A stretch of 64,000 nucleotides of DNA from Nostoc sp. TCL240-02. Lineage in GTDB: Bacteria; Cyanobacteriota; Cyanobacteriia; Cyanobacteriales; Nostocaceae. Positions 18,106-28,601 of this stretch are shown piece by piece (the first letter of the stretch is position 1; each line of letters begins with the position of its first letter). The notes beneath the pieces are model-generated. The model ran no database searches, was not told where the DNA came from, and worked only from the letters and a program-made list of their open reading frames with translations. The position numbers were made by a program, and so were the translations under genes. Location: the NCBI RefSeq assembly GCF_013343235.1, contig NZ_CP040094.1, positions 2,170,501 through 2,234,500 of the forward strand, in the 5' to 3' direction.

Positions 18106-18897
18106 GTGAAATTATTTAAGCTCAAGTGGCAGCAGCTAATTTTAAGCTTAGGCTGTCTGCTACTGATTATTGCCTGTAAAAATTTTTATCCCACTAATAA
18201 CTCAGACGCTATAACTTTTAGGGTGGCGACAGATCCCACCTTTGTTCCTTTTGAAATCCAAAAGGCTAGTGGTGGCTTGGAAGGTTTTGATATTGATTTG
18301 ATGAATGGCATCGCTAAAGTAGCAGGTTTTGCAGTCCAATTTGAAAGTCTACCTTTTGATGGCATGATCTCGACTTTGCAAGCTAAAAGAGCCGATGCAG
18401 CAATTAGCGGAATCACCATTACCGCCGAACGCCTGAAAACAATTGCTTTTTCACGACCTTATTTTAAAGCTGGACTAGCGATCGCTGTCCGCGAAGACAA
18501 CCAAAATATTAGAGACTTTAACAGTCTCAAAGGTAAAAAAATCGCTGTCCAAATTGGTTCCACTGGGGCAGATTTTGCCAAAACCATCCCCAATGCCAAA
18601 ATTAGTACTTTTAATTCCGGGCCAGAATTTTTCCAGGACTTGCTCAATGCCAACGTTGACGCTGTGGTTAGCGATGCTTTTGCAACTTTGTATGCGATTA
18701 AAAATGGCAAACTCAAAGGCATCAGAGTTGTTGCCGATCTGCTTACTGAAGAATACTACGGAATTGCTACACCTAAAGACTCCCCCCATCTAGATGCAAT
18801 AAACAAAGGTATAGAGACTTTGTTATCCAATGGCATTTACAAGCAAATTTATCAAAAATGGTTTAACGCAGAACCCCCGCAATTACCAAACTCTTGA
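18106..18897 (+). CDS. Amino-acid-type ABC transporter substrate-binding lipoprotein
   Basis: This 263-residue periplasmic solute-binding protein is of the family 3 type (SBP_bac_3), which usually binds polar amino acids. It has a short lipoprotein signal with LLIIAC, so Cys24 is the likely lipidated residue. The mature domain shows FRVATDPTFVPFE, the LEGFDIDLMNGIAK strand, AISGITITAERLKTIAFSRPY and GKKIAVQIGSTG, all typical. The start codon is GTG at 18106. No permease or ATPase gene is adjacent, so it may work with a transporter elsewhere or sense a ligand. Confidence 0.9.
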   Translation: MKLFKLKWQQLILSLGCLLLIIACKNFYPTNNSDAITFRVATDPTFVPFEIQKASGGLEGFDIDLMNGIAKVAGFAVQFESLPFDGMISTLQAKRADAAISGITITAERLKTIAFSRPYFKAGLAIAVREDNQNIRDFNSLKGKKIAVQIGSTGADFAKTIPNAKISTFNSGPEFFQDLLNANVDAVVSDAFATLYAIKNGKLKGIRVVADLLTEEYYGIATPKDSPHLDAINKGIETLLSNGIYKQIYQKWFNAEPPQLPNS

Positions 18898-19012
18898 CAT
18901 TGGGCATTGGGCACTGGTTATTCTCCTCTACTCCCCTGCTCCCCCGGTTACTGAGCGTAGTCGAAGTATGCTCCCCTGCCCCCTGCCCCCATTCCCCACT
19001 CCCAATTCATAA
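18898..19012. repeat. Low-complexity C-rich intergenic repeat
   Basis: Units such as CATTGGG and CCCCTGC surround GGTTACTGAGCGTAGTCGAA, a short element I recall as widespread in Nostoc intergenic DNA. It follows the substrate-binding protein gene immediately. The rest of the gap to 19193 is plain AT-rich DNA that must hold the promoter of the phosphatase gene. Confidence 0.55.
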
Positions 19013-19193
19013 GCAATTGGTTGCCAATATATTAAATATTTATCTAATATGCGTCACAATTAATACTGCCACCAAAATTCATTGATAAACTACAATCTCT
19101 TGTAGGTCTACTTTAGTCAGGGACAGCCAATTGTGGCACCTTTGATCTTAGTGGCTAGAAGCACCTTGGAGCGCGAATAAAGGAACTTCCACT

Positions 19194-21188
19194 ATGCTGA
19201 TTTGCCCTCAGTGTAAATTTGAAAACCCCAAAAGCAACAAATTCTGTCAAAGCTGTGGCACATCCCTGACCCACAAAGTTTGTCCTGAATGCAGCGCCGA
19301 AGATGTACCTGTAAATGCACTACTTTGTCACAACTGTGGCACGGAATGTGGAACAGTGTTTTGGGCAATTATTGCTAAAGAAACGATTGGGGAAGCTTTG
19401 GGAGTAAAGATAGATGAGGGAGATGTGGGATTAGAGGAAGATGAAGAAGCAATATCCTCGTCATCTCCTCTATCCCTTAGTTCTCAGATTACATTAGGCT
19501 CTTATTTAGACTCCCAAGAGCGCTATCAATTGTTAGATCCGCTACCTACCCAAAGTGAAACTGCCACTATTACTGTTACAGGTGTGAGAGTTCTAGACTG
19601 CCAGCCGTATCAAATATCACCTATTGAGGCAATACTAGCAAGTCAGCAATCAGATTTACTAACGCCATCAGTAGATGCAACTGGAATTCCTCACCTTGCG
19701 AAACCTTATATTGCCTTACACTCCCAAAGTGGGCGCGAGATACCACTGATTCACGATGCATGGCAGCAGGGGGATATGCAGGTGGTAATAATTGAAGACC
19801 GCTCAAATTGGCAGCTTTTACTTGACTTATGGCAAGAAGAGACAACAAGTTCGTTAAAAATTTTGCACTGGTGTTATCAAATGACCCAACTTTGGGCATT
19901 GTTGGAACCAGTAAATTGTCGTCAAAGCCTTTTAGATTTCTCAAATTTGCGATTGGATGAAGACCAAACGCTGGCGCTACAAAGATTGTATGTGGAATCA
20001 TCAAGTTCTCTGTCCGTCAGCGAGTCGTCAGAAGATGCCGAAGCCCAAACATCTGCTATTCCAGAGGAGCCGTTAACCATTCAAGCTTTGGGGCGAGTTT
20101 GGCAAGCACTATTTAGGCAGTCTCAACGCACTCAATTTGGCTCTGTAGTCCAGATGTTGGGAGATTTAGATGTAGGTAAGATTCACACCATCGCACAATT
20201 GCGATCGCGTTTGGAGGAAATCTCTATTGAACTGGAAGCACTAGGAACCGCAACTTTACCCCCAATAAAGGAGAACAATACCACTGTGCCCACTATGCCG
20301 CAATCAGACGAACCAGAAGATATCATTAGCAAAATTGATGATATGCCAACTGTTGTGCTGGCGATGCAGTTAAGTAGCTTGGAAGATGCAGGACGCACAG
20401 ATGTAGGCCGTCAACGTCATCATAATGAAGACTACTTTGGTATTGAAACCAAAATTCAAAAGTTGGAGTTACCTAAAAGTCGAGTTCTAGAAGGGCATGG
20501 TTTGTATATTCTCTGTGATGGTATGGGTGGACATGCTGGCGGTGAGATCGCCAGTGAGTTAGCAGTCAACACCCTACGGCAATACTTTCAAGAACACTGG
20601 ATTGCCAATCAACTGCCAACAGAAGATAGCATTCGTGAGGCAGTGTATTTAGCTAATGAGGCGATTTACAAGCTCAATCAACAAGATGCCCGTTCTGGAG
20701 TAGGGCGTATGGGTACAACTTTGGTAATGCTCTTAATTCAAGATACTCAAGCAGCAGTTGCTCATGTGGGAGATAGCCGTCTCTATCGCTTGACGCGTAA
20801 GAGGGGACTAGAACAAGTCACAGTAGATCATGAAGTTGGGCAACGGGAAATTACCAGAGGAGTGGAAGCAAGCATAGCTTATGCCCGTCCAGATGCCTAC
20901 CAACTAACCCAAGCTTTGGGGCCTCGTGATGAAAATTCGATTAATCCTGATGTAGGCTTTTTTGAGATTAATGAAGATACTCTTCTACTTTTGGCATCGG
21001 ACGGTCTATCAGATAATGATTTACTAGAAACCCATTGGCAAACTCATTTAGAACCCTTACTTAGTTCCGGCGCTAACTTAGAACAAGGTGTTACAAAATT
21101 AATTGATTTAGGAAACCAATACAATGGTCATGACAACATTACTGGTATACTTATTCGGGCAAAAGTACGCCCAAATTTGGAAAGTTAA
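19194..21188 (+). CDS. Zinc-ribbon PP2C-type protein phosphatase
   Basis: This 664-residue cytoplasmic Ser/Thr phosphatase starts with two zinc ribbons (CPQC...CQSCG and CPEC...CHNCG, residues 4-53). A long variable middle region (about 60-390) has an acidic stretch near residue 80. The PP2C domain spans about 395-660 with metal-binding and catalytic motifs GRTDVGRQRHHNED, LCDGMGGHAGGE (about 441), RMGTTLVML, AHVGDSRLYRL, LLASDGLSDND and GHDNITGILI. All metal-binding Asp residues are present. An FHA-domain kinase follows 54 bases downstream, so the two probably act on each other or on shared targets. Confidence 0.93.
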   Translation: MLICPQCKFENPKSNKFCQSCGTSLTHKVCPECSAEDVPVNALLCHNCGTECGTVFWAIIAKETIGEALGVKIDEGDVGLEEDEEAISSSSPLSLSSQITLGSYLDSQERYQLLDPLPTQSETATITVTGVRVLDCQPYQISPIEAILASQQSDLLTPSVDATGIPHLAKPYIALHSQSGREIPLIHDAWQQGDMQVVIIEDRSNWQLLLDLWQEETTSSLKILHWCYQMTQLWALLEPVNCRQSLLDFSNLRLDEDQTLALQRLYVESSSSLSVSESSEDAEAQTSAIPEEPLTIQALGRVWQALFRQSQRTQFGSVVQMLGDLDVGKIHTIAQLRSRLEEISIELEALGTATLPPIKENNTTVPTMPQSDEPEDIISKIDDMPTVVLAMQLSSLEDAGRTDVGRQRHHNEDYFGIETKIQKLELPKSRVLEGHGLYILCDGMGGHAGGEIASELAVNTLRQYFQEHWIANQLPTEDSIREAVYLANEAIYKLNQQDARSGVGRMGTTLVMLLIQDTQAAVAHVGDSRLYRLTRKRGLEQVTVDHEVGQREITRGVEASIAYARPDAYQLTQALGPRDENSINPDVGFFEINEDTLLLLASDGLSDNDLLETHWQTHLEPLLSSGANLEQGVTKLIDLGNQYNGHDNITGILIRAKVRPNLES

Positions 21189-21242
21189 AAATAAATGGGG
21201 ATTGACCTCATTCCCTAATCCATTTACCTTGTAGGTTGTATT

Positions 21243-22514
21243 GTGGTTAGTCTGACTCTCTTAGAACCGCAACAGAAAACGCCCCTCCAGCAGTGGTGCT
21301 TTGAGAACTCTTCCATAATTCGGATTGGTAGAGCTACAGATAATCACGTTGTTTTAACTGATAGTTTAGTTTCGCGGCATCATCTAGAACTGCGACACGT
21401 TGATTCTGCCGACAATGGCAGTGGTTGGCGGCTGATTAGTCAGGGTACAAATGGGACTTTCCTTAACGGTGTCCTTGTGATTCAGAGTCCGTTACCAGAT
21501 AATTCCCTTTTGCAACTAGCACAAGGAGGCCCAATACTGCAATTCCAAATTCAGGAGGTAACAGTACTGGAAACTGGTTTGCGATCGCCACAACAAATGC
21601 AAGGGACAGAAGAAAACGCCGTTGCAACAGTCTATTCAGCCCAAGGCCAATACACTTGTACGCATGAAGGGAACTCCCCAAACAATCTGTTTTGCATCCA
21701 CTGCGGTCAACCTCTTTCAGTACAACAGAAAATTCGCCATTATCAGGTATTGCGAACTCTTGGACAAGGAGGTATGGGTACTACTTACCTCGCTTGGGAT
21801 GGGGCTGGTCAGATTGGGAGTATCCCACAACTGCTGGTGTTGAAGGAAATGAATGCTGATATGGCAAAAATTGCCAAAGCTCAAGAATTATTTGAGCGGG
21901 AGGCGTATACTCTCAAATCACTTAACCATCCGGGAATTCCCAAGTATTACGACTTCTTTGTCGAAGGCGGAAAAAAATACTTGGCAATGGAATTAATTCA
22001 CGGACAAGATTTAGAGAAACGTGTCTATACAACTGGGCCAGTTACGCCAAGCCAAGCGATCGCTTGGATGATCCAAACCTGCGATATCTTAGAATATCTT
22101 CATAGCCAAGAACCTCCACTAATTCACCGCGATATTAAACCCGCCAACTTAATGGTGCGAAGTTCACTAAATCGCATAGTAGTACTGGATTTTGGCGCAG
22201 TTAAGGAAATTGGCACAGCGCCCGGTACCCGGATTGGTGCAGAAGGTTATTGCGCTCCTGAACAAGAACGAGGACAACCTTTGACTCAATCTGATTTGTA
22301 TGCAATTGGGCCAACGCTGATTTTTCTGCTCACAGGCGAAAACCCGTTTAAGTATTACCGCCAAAAGGGGCGCAACTTCAGGTTTGATGTGGCAAAAGTT
22401 CTCACCATCAGTTCTCAATTAAGAGATGCGATTGATCGCGTTACAGAACCATTGCCACGCGATCGCTACCAAACTGCAAAGGAATTAGCTGCGGCCTTAG
22501 CTGCTTGTCAATAG
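21243..22514 (+). CDS. FHA-zinc ribbon serine/threonine protein kinase
   Basis: This is a 423-residue kinase. An N-terminal FHA domain (about 20-100: RIGRATDNHVVL, SRHHLELRH, GTNGTFLNG) binds phosphothreonine peptides. A single CxxC-type zinc ribbon segment (YTCTHEG...CIHCGQPL) lies at about 138-160. The kinase domain (about 168-420) has the glycine loop LGQGGMGTTY, Lys in LVLKEMN, HRDIKPANL (about 295), LDFGAVKE and YCAPEQERGQ. No membrane segment is seen. The start is GTG at 21243. It directly follows the PP2C gene and shares the zinc ribbon feature, which suggests a paired signalling module. Confidence 0.93.
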   Translation: MVSLTLLEPQQKTPLQQWCFENSSIIRIGRATDNHVVLTDSLVSRHHLELRHVDSADNGSGWRLISQGTNGTFLNGVLVIQSPLPDNSLLQLAQGGPILQFQIQEVTVLETGLRSPQQMQGTEENAVATVYSAQGQYTCTHEGNSPNNLFCIHCGQPLSVQQKIRHYQVLRTLGQGGMGTTYLAWDGAGQIGSIPQLLVLKEMNADMAKIAKAQELFEREAYTLKSLNHPGIPKYYDFFVEGGKKYLAMELIHGQDLEKRVYTTGPVTPSQAIAWMIQTCDILEYLHSQEPPLIHRDIKPANLMVRSSLNRIVVLDFGAVKEIGTAPGTRIGAEGYCAPEQERGQPLTQSDLYAIGPTLIFLLTGENPFKYYRQKGRNFRFDVAKVLTISSQLRDAIDRVTEPLPRDRYQTAKELAAALAACQ

Positions 22515-22619
22515 GGAGGGGGACTGGAGACTGGGTATTGGCGACTGCTGGGTATTAGGGAATGGGCACTGAGTGTTAGCAGCTAAAAGAATTATTTTCT
22601 AGTCCCCAGTACCCATTAC
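22515..22619. repeat. G-rich low-complexity repeat
   Basis: This short stretch of GGGACTGG-, GGGTATT- and GGGCACT-like units lies between convergent kinase and DUF4327-like genes. It resembles the longer array at 49461-49562 and has no coding potential. Confidence 0.5.
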
Positions 22620-22838
22620 CTATTCCTCATCCCAAGTTTCTACAGCTAGCAGTTCACTAACTGGGTCTTGCATACTGAAGCCAAAGTCTAGCAGTTCCTG
22701 TTTCCAGTGCTGCCATTCATTACCATATAGCAAAGCGATTTTCCAGATGCTATCACTTGGCTTGATAATATTCGATTCTATGAGTGATTGCACGTTGCGC
22801 TGCAATTTCACCATCGGGTGAATCACTTGCTGAGTCAT
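22620..22838 (-). CDS. Small conserved protein, DUF4327-like
   Basis: This 72-residue soluble protein has an ATG start at 22838 and no signal or membrane segment. The pattern HPMVKLQRNVQSLIE, IKPSDSIWKIALLYG, then EW...EL with FSMQD, SELL and ETWDEE follows the same layout as the DUF4327 protein at 8916-9152. I infer distant homology; direct identity is low. Function is unknown. It is convergent with the FHA kinase gene, and an AT-rich region of about 900 bases lies upstream. Confidence 0.7.
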   Translation of the reverse strand: MTQQVIHPMVKLQRNVQSLIESNIIKPSDSIWKIALLYGNEWQHWKQELLDFGFSMQDPVSELLAVETWDEE

Positions 22839-23746
22839 AACCTCGATTGAATTCAGATTTTGTTGGTAAATACTTAATTAAAACTGCTTCCCATTCTGCA
22901 ATTGTTGCTGGGTCGTAGAGTGGTGTAATTTTGGTAAAGCTAGTCTTAACTTTTTAACTATACCATAACAAACTCTACTAAATTACTGGTAAATTCGGTT
23001 TTGTACGGTAATTACCACCACAAAACTCCAATTCTACCAAGTAGTCCTAAAACTTTTTGCAGAAACAAGACAAAAGTTCAGGGTGAGGGTTAAAAAATAA
23101 AGGATGCTTCTGTTTTCCCTTTAACTTTTCCCCATATTATTTTTCCCCTTAACTTCTACCCTTTAAGCACTAGAGTATAACAGTACCTTTTGTAAGATAT
23201 CTATTGTGAACACCTACGAAAATAATTAGTCCTTCTGGAAGTTGCGCTAAGTAGTGAGACTGAGGACGACTGGGAAAATTCTATAATATGTTTGCTTTTT
23301 GAACAACCCACAATAACACGGGGTAGTTTGAAAGTTTTTGCCTGACAAGGTAAATTTGCAGTTGAGTAGAAATGTCCTCTGTTTCTGTTTATTTAAATGT
23401 TATTTAGAATATCGCAAACATCTGGCATTAGGTAGAATCAGCGCAAATATTTATATAATTTTAATTTTCCGCCTAAAGAATAAGACCTGGAGGGTTTGGC
23501 TCTGTTTAGGCGTAGGAGAGGTTTTTGCTTGAAGTATGGGAGCGATGCCTACGGCGGTAAACTACGTATAGCAAAATTGCCTATACAGCATGGGCATACC
23601 ATAAAATTTCCTCGTCCTCAGAGTCAGCTTTTAAAGTTTGTGTAAAAAATTTTTAGCCAAATGTTAGTTTCTGTTGAGCAGATGGGTACCCTCAAAACGG
23701 GAGGCTTGCTAATACCTCAGTATTTACCACAGCAAGTATGTGAAGC
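22839..23746. other. 900-base gap without a supported gene
   Basis: The stretch is AT-rich, with a GGTAATTACC palindrome near 23010, and a GCGATGCCTACGGCGG piece of a dispersed Nostoc repeat near 23540. A 64-codon frame at 23338-23532 has low coding character (many Cys, Leu, Ile and Arg, no binding site) and I do not accept it. The promoter of the following TPR protein, or of the glycosylation cluster, is likely at the right end. Confidence 0.4.
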
Positions 23747-24172
23747 ATGACTGGTTCGGGGGATGAATACCTAATTTCCCGCAAAAAGCAGATTGAGCGG
23801 CGACAAAAGATTGTCACGATAGTGTCGTTAGTGTCCTTTGTTGGTTCTACGGTGTTTGCAGTAATTCCGGCAATACAACAGGCTAGTCAACCTAAGCCGG
23901 CAACTGCATCTGCTTCTCCTGAGTCAGGATTACACCAACAGGCGCAGGGCTACGAATTAATTTTACAACGGGAACCAGAAAATCAACTTGCTTTAGAGAA
24001 ACTGTCTATAGTGCGGTTGCACTTGAAAGATACCAAGGGTGCGATGACACTTTTGGAGAAGCTGGTGAAGTTGCACCCCGATCGGCAAGATTACAAAGTT
24101 GTATTAGAGCAGATTAAGAAGCAACAGGGTAATGGCGATCGCACCACAAATAATCAACCCAAATCTAATTAA
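23747..24172 (+). CDS. Membrane-anchored TPR-like small protein
   Basis: The 141-residue protein has a charged N-terminus ([11 protein letters not shown]), one membrane helix at about residues 22-43 and a Pro/Ala/Ser linker. Two TPR-like helix pairs follow ([22 protein letters not shown] and [20 protein letters not shown]). The tail is polar (NNQPKSN). By layout it is a membrane-tethered scaffold with its TPRs probably outside the membrane or in the thylakoid lumen. It ends 57 bases before pseB on the same strand, but the AT-rich codon pattern of the cluster starts only after it, so it may be an older neighbour. Confidence 0.75.
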   Translation: MTGSGDEYLISRKKQIERRQKIVTIVSLVSFVGSTVFAVIPAIQQASQPKPATASASPESGLHQQAQGYELILQREPENQLALEKLSIVRLHLKDTKGAMTLLEKLVKLHPDRQDYKVVLEQIKKQQGNGDRTTNNQPKSN

Positions 24173-24226
24173 CAATTTCTAAAATATTTTTGGAAAATCA
24201 TTAATTTTGAAATTAAAAATAAATAA

Positions 24227-25219
<993 letters not shown>

Positions 25220-25248
25220 GTAATATTGTGTAAAAAAAGCAAATAGAA

Positions 25249-26055
25249 ATGAAAAAAGCAAGCTGGAATGAGTATTTATCTTTATGTAATTCTTGGACTA
25301 GAAGAATAATTGGATTAGAAGCATTCTCTAGAAAACGTGATTTGGAACAAATCGAACAAGAATATAATCAGGATAAGTACGCCTCTCTTTTAAAGTTTAA
25401 ATTTACAGATATTGAGCTTTATAAAAAAAAAGAACTTGAACTAGCTGGTCTAAATGAGAAAAATAATATTTTTATTTCCCTTGGCGAAGAACTTTTTGAA
25501 ACTTCTCATGAATTAGCTTTTTCCATTTACTATTCGTCTATTTCTAATGTAATTAAAAGATATAATCCAGCCCGGATTTGTGAACTTGGTTGTGGCTATG
25601 GGTACAATTTTTCATATCTCAAAAATATCTGTCCAGAAATATATGGAGGTGAATACTCTAAAAATGCAGTTATGCTAGGTAATTCCATAGGATTTGATAT
25701 TAAAATATTTAATTACTACAACTTAGATGATTATTTGCTTATTAAAAATGGAAGTTTAATTTTAACTAGTCATAGTGTAGAACAGATTCCCAGTGCAAAA
25801 TACTTCATTGAGGGATTGTCTGCAAATAAAGATAATATTGATTTAGTTGTAAATTTTGAACCAAGTTACTTGATAGATAGAACATCTTTTGTAGGTATAA
25901 TGAGAAATCGATATATCGAAATTAATGATTATAATAAGGATTTAATTACGCTATTGAGAGGCAGAGATGATATTGAAATTATTGAATATCATTCAGATTA
26001 TATTGGGATTAATCCTCTCAATTCAACCAACATAGTAGTTTGGAGATTTAAATAA
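25249..26055 (+). CDS. Class I SAM-dependent methyltransferase in the pse cluster
   Basis: The 268-residue protein has an N-terminal helical extension (about 1-95) and a Rossmann methyltransferase core with motif I ICELGCGYGYNFSYL (about residue 108) and ILTSHSVEQIPS in the motif IV/V position. The acidic motif II is weak (GGEYSKNAV). Codons are strongly AT-rich. It lies between pseB and pseC with gaps of 29 and 8 bases, so it is co-transcribed and probably modifies the nonulosonic acid or another sugar of the same glycan. The acceptor atom cannot be deduced. Confidence 0.8.
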   Translation: MKKASWNEYLSLCNSWTRRIIGLEAFSRKRDLEQIEQEYNQDKYASLLKFKFTDIELYKKKELELAGLNEKNNIFISLGEELFETSHELAFSIYYSSISNVIKRYNPARICELGCGYGYNFSYLKNICPEIYGGEYSKNAVMLGNSIGFDIKIFNYYNLDDYLLIKNGSLILTSHSVEQIPSAKYFIEGLSANKDNIDLVVNFEPSYLIDRTSFVGIMRNRYIEINDYNKDLITLLRGRDDIEIIEYHSDYIGINPLNSTNIVVWRFK

Positions 26056-26063
26056 AGCTTTTT

Positions 26064-27239
26064 ATGGCTAATTATTTTAATTTTATTCCATACGGACGAC
26101 AAAGTATAAGTCAAGAAGATATTGATGCTGTAATTGAAGTTTTGCGCTCAGACTGGATTACTCAAGGCCCAGCTATAGAGAGATTTGAGCAAGCTGTTGC
26201 TAATTATTGTGGAGCGAAATATGCCGTAGCGGTTTCTAATGCGACAACTGCATTACATATTGCCTGTCTTGCTGTTGATTTGGGGCAAGGAGATATTCTC
26301 TGGACATCACCAAATACCTTTGTTGCTTCAGCTAATTGTGGACTTTACTGTGGTGCAAAGGTTGACTTTGTTGATATTAACCCAAATACCTACAATTTGA
26401 GCGTAGATGAATTAGAACGTAAATTGACTGCGGCAGAAAAGCAAAGTTGTTTGCCTAAAGTATTAATACCCGTGCATTTTGCAGGGCAATCTTGTGAGAT
26501 GGAACACATTGCTGCTTTATCACAGCGTTATGGTTTCAAAATTATCGAAGATGCTTCTCATGCGATTGGCGGAAGCTATCAGGGACAACATATTGGTTCC
26601 TGCCAATTTTCCGATATGGTAGTTTTTAGCTTTCATGCAGTCAAAATTATCACAACTGGTGAAGGCGGTATGGTGCTAACAAATCAAGAAGAATTGTATC
26701 AGAGATTAATTAGATTAAGAAGTCATGGCATAACTCGCAATCCAGATTTGATTCAAGGAGAATCTCACGGTTCTTGGTATTATCAGCAACTAGAACTAGG
26801 GTTCAACTATCGGATGACGGATATCCAAGCAGCATTGGGTGCTAGTCAGATGCAAAGGCTAAATGAATTTGTGGAACGTCGGCAGCTGATAGCTCAAAGA
26901 TATAATCACCTACTACAAGATTTACCCCTGATATTACCTTGGCAACACCCTGATTCTGAATCTAGTTGGCATTTATATGTAATTCGGCTCAAGCTGGATA
27001 AGATTAATAAAACTCATAGACAAATATTTGAAGAACTTCGTAGCGCAGGAATTGGTATGAATTTGCACTACATTCCAGTTCATACACAACCTTACTACCA
27101 AAAATTAGGTTTTCAATTAGGAGACTTTCCACAGGTTGAGCAATACTACGAGAAAGCTATTACTATCCCTTTATATTATGGGCTAAATGAAGAGAGTCAG
27201 GATAAAGTAGTAGTTTCGCTAAGAGAGAGCCTGATATGA
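26064..27239 (+). CDS. pseC: UDP-4-amino-4,6-dideoxy-N-acetyl-beta-L-altrosamine transaminase, PseC
   Basis: PseC transfers an amino group from glutamate to C4 of the PseB product using PLP. The 391-residue protein is of the DegT/DnrJ/EryC1 family. Motifs are IPYGRQSISQEDIDAV at the start, DWITQGP, AVSNATTALH, EDASHAIGG, and the PLP Lys194 in FSFHAVKIITTGEGG. NYRMTDIQAALG follows near residue 250. The close agreement with the PseC subgroup, and placement between pseB and pseF, make the assignment firm. The stop codon overlaps the start of pseF by four bases (ATGA). Confidence 0.93.
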   Translation: MANYFNFIPYGRQSISQEDIDAVIEVLRSDWITQGPAIERFEQAVANYCGAKYAVAVSNATTALHIACLAVDLGQGDILWTSPNTFVASANCGLYCGAKVDFVDINPNTYNLSVDELERKLTAAEKQSCLPKVLIPVHFAGQSCEMEHIAALSQRYGFKIIEDASHAIGGSYQGQHIGSCQFSDMVVFSFHAVKIITTGEGGMVLTNQEELYQRLIRLRSHGITRNPDLIQGESHGSWYYQQLELGFNYRMTDIQAALGASQMQRLNEFVERRQLIAQRYNHLLQDLPLILPWQHPDSESSWHLYVIRLKLDKINKTHRQIFEELRSAGIGMNLHYIPVHTQPYYQKLGFQLGDFPQVEQYYEKAITIPLYYGLNEESQDKVVVSLRESLI

Positions 27240-27973
27240 AAATTGTAATTATTGTTCAGGCAAGAATGACTTCAACTCGCCTCCCTGGAAAAGTACTCAA
27301 AAAGGTATTAGATAAGCCTTTACTAGAATATCAGATTGAGAGATTAAAGCGAGTCAAGTTAGCTGATGAAATTGTAATTGCTACTACCATCAATAGTAAA
27401 GATTTGCCAATCATTGAAGTTTGCGATCGCCTTTCAGTGCCATATTTCAGAGGTTCAGAAAACGATGTCCTAGCCAGATATTATGGCGCGGCTAGAGAGC
27501 ATAATACAGATGTAGTGGTTCGGATTACCTCTGATTGTCCGCTTATTGATCCACAAGTGATTGACAAAGTAATTCAATTTTATCTGGATTATAAATATAA
27601 ATATGATTATGTTTCTAATTGTTTAGAGAGAAGCTACCCACGAGGAATGGATACTGAGGTTTTTTCTTTCCTAGCATTACATCAGGCATTTTTAGAAGCA
27701 ACAGAACAACCTGATCGAGAGCATGTTACTCCGTTCATTAATATGCAGCCTGAACGTTATCGATTGACTCAAGTAGTTTATTCAGAAAATCAAAGTTTAC
27801 ATCGTTGGACAGTAGATACAGCAGATGATTTTGAACTTATTAAAAGAATTATTGAAGCACTTTATCCTAAATTTCCAAAGTTTACTTTGGAGGATTGTTT
27901 GGATTTGCTCAAACAGTATCCTGATTGGCCAATAATTAACGCACATGTGGAACAAAAAAAATATGGTAAATAA
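27236..27973 (+). CDS. pseF: Pseudaminic acid cytidylyltransferase-type protein, PseF/SpsF
   Basis: By context, this activates the nonulosonic acid with CTP to give the CMP-sugar donor. The 245-residue protein begins with the cytidylyltransferase signature IVQARMTSTRLPGKVLK and has RITSDCPLIDP for metal/substrate binding. SpsF-type members of this family are often annotated only as glycosyltransferase or cytidylyltransferase, so CMP-Pse synthesis is inferred from the operon. It overlaps pseC by four bases, and the next methyltransferase starts inside its last codons. Confidence 0.85.
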   Translation: MKIVIIVQARMTSTRLPGKVLKKVLDKPLLEYQIERLKRVKLADEIVIATTINSKDLPIIEVCDRLSVPYFRGSENDVLARYYGAAREHNTDVVVRITSDCPLIDPQVIDKVIQFYLDYKYKYDYVSNCLERSYPRGMDTEVFSFLALHQAFLEATEQPDREHVTPFINMQPERYRLTQVVYSENQSLHRWTVDTADDFELIKRIIEALYPKFPKFTLEDCLDLLKQYPDWPIINAHVEQKKYGK

Positions 27974-28601
27974 CTCTGATTTTAGAACTGAACAAGAAGA
28001 TTTTTGGGCTGGTAGCTTTGGCGATGAATACATCAATAGAAATCAGGAAGATATCTCAGGTGCTAGCAATATTTCACTATTTGCAAAAATCCTTTCAAGA
28101 ACTAACTCTATTCAATCGCTAATTGAGCTTGGTGCCAATATAGGTCTTAATCTACAGGCAATTAAAGAACTTATTCCTAGAGTAGAAATTTCAGCAGTCG
28201 AAATTAACCAAAAAGCTGTAGAAAAATTGCAATTACATAATAATTATAAGGTCTACCACCAGTCAATTTTAGACTTCGTACCTGTTTGTAAATATGATCT
28301 AGCTCTTGTTAAGGGAGTGTTGATACATATCAGTTCGGATATGCTACCGAAGGTATATGAACTACTTTATCAAGTTAGTAATCGTTATATTTGTATTGCA
28401 GAATATTATAATTCTACACCTGTAGAGGTAAATTATCGTGGCCATCATAGTAAATTATTTAAACGGGACTTTGCCGGTGAGATGCTTGATAGATTCGATG
28501 ACTTACATCTATTAGATTATGGTTTTGTCTATCACCGTGATAGTCAATTTCCACAGGATGATATAACTTGGTTTTTATTAGAAAAAACTGGTTGCAAATG
28601 A
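27963..28601 (+). CDS. Pseudaminic-acid-biosynthesis-associated methylase
   Basis: This is a 212-residue SAM methyltransferase from the ATG at 27963; an ATG at 27945 would add six residues. The N-terminal TEQEDFWAGSFGDEYINRN pattern is specific to the small family found beside pse genes, annotated as pseudaminic acid biosynthesis-associated methylase. The core has LIELGANIGLNLQAI (motif I with GAN for GCG), VEINQKAVEKL and ALVKGVLIHIS. It overlaps the end of pseF and its TGA overlaps the ATG of pseG. The exact substrate is not known for this family, as far as I recall. Confidence 0.88.
   Translation: MVNNSDFRTEQEDFWAGSFGDEYINRNQEDISGASNISLFAKILSRTNSIQSLIELGANIGLNLQAIKELIPRVEISAVEINQKAVEKLQLHNNYKVYHQSILDFVPVCKYDLALVKGVLIHISSDMLPKVYELLYQVSNRYICIAEYYNSTPVEVNYRGHHSKLFKRDFAGEMLDRFDDLHLLDYGFVYHRDSQFPQDDITWFLLEKTGCK

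Noticed and set aside
23338..23532. 64-codon frame in the long gap before the TPR gene
   Set aside because: Biased composition rich in Cys, Leu, Ile and Arg, no binding site and no recognisable pattern.
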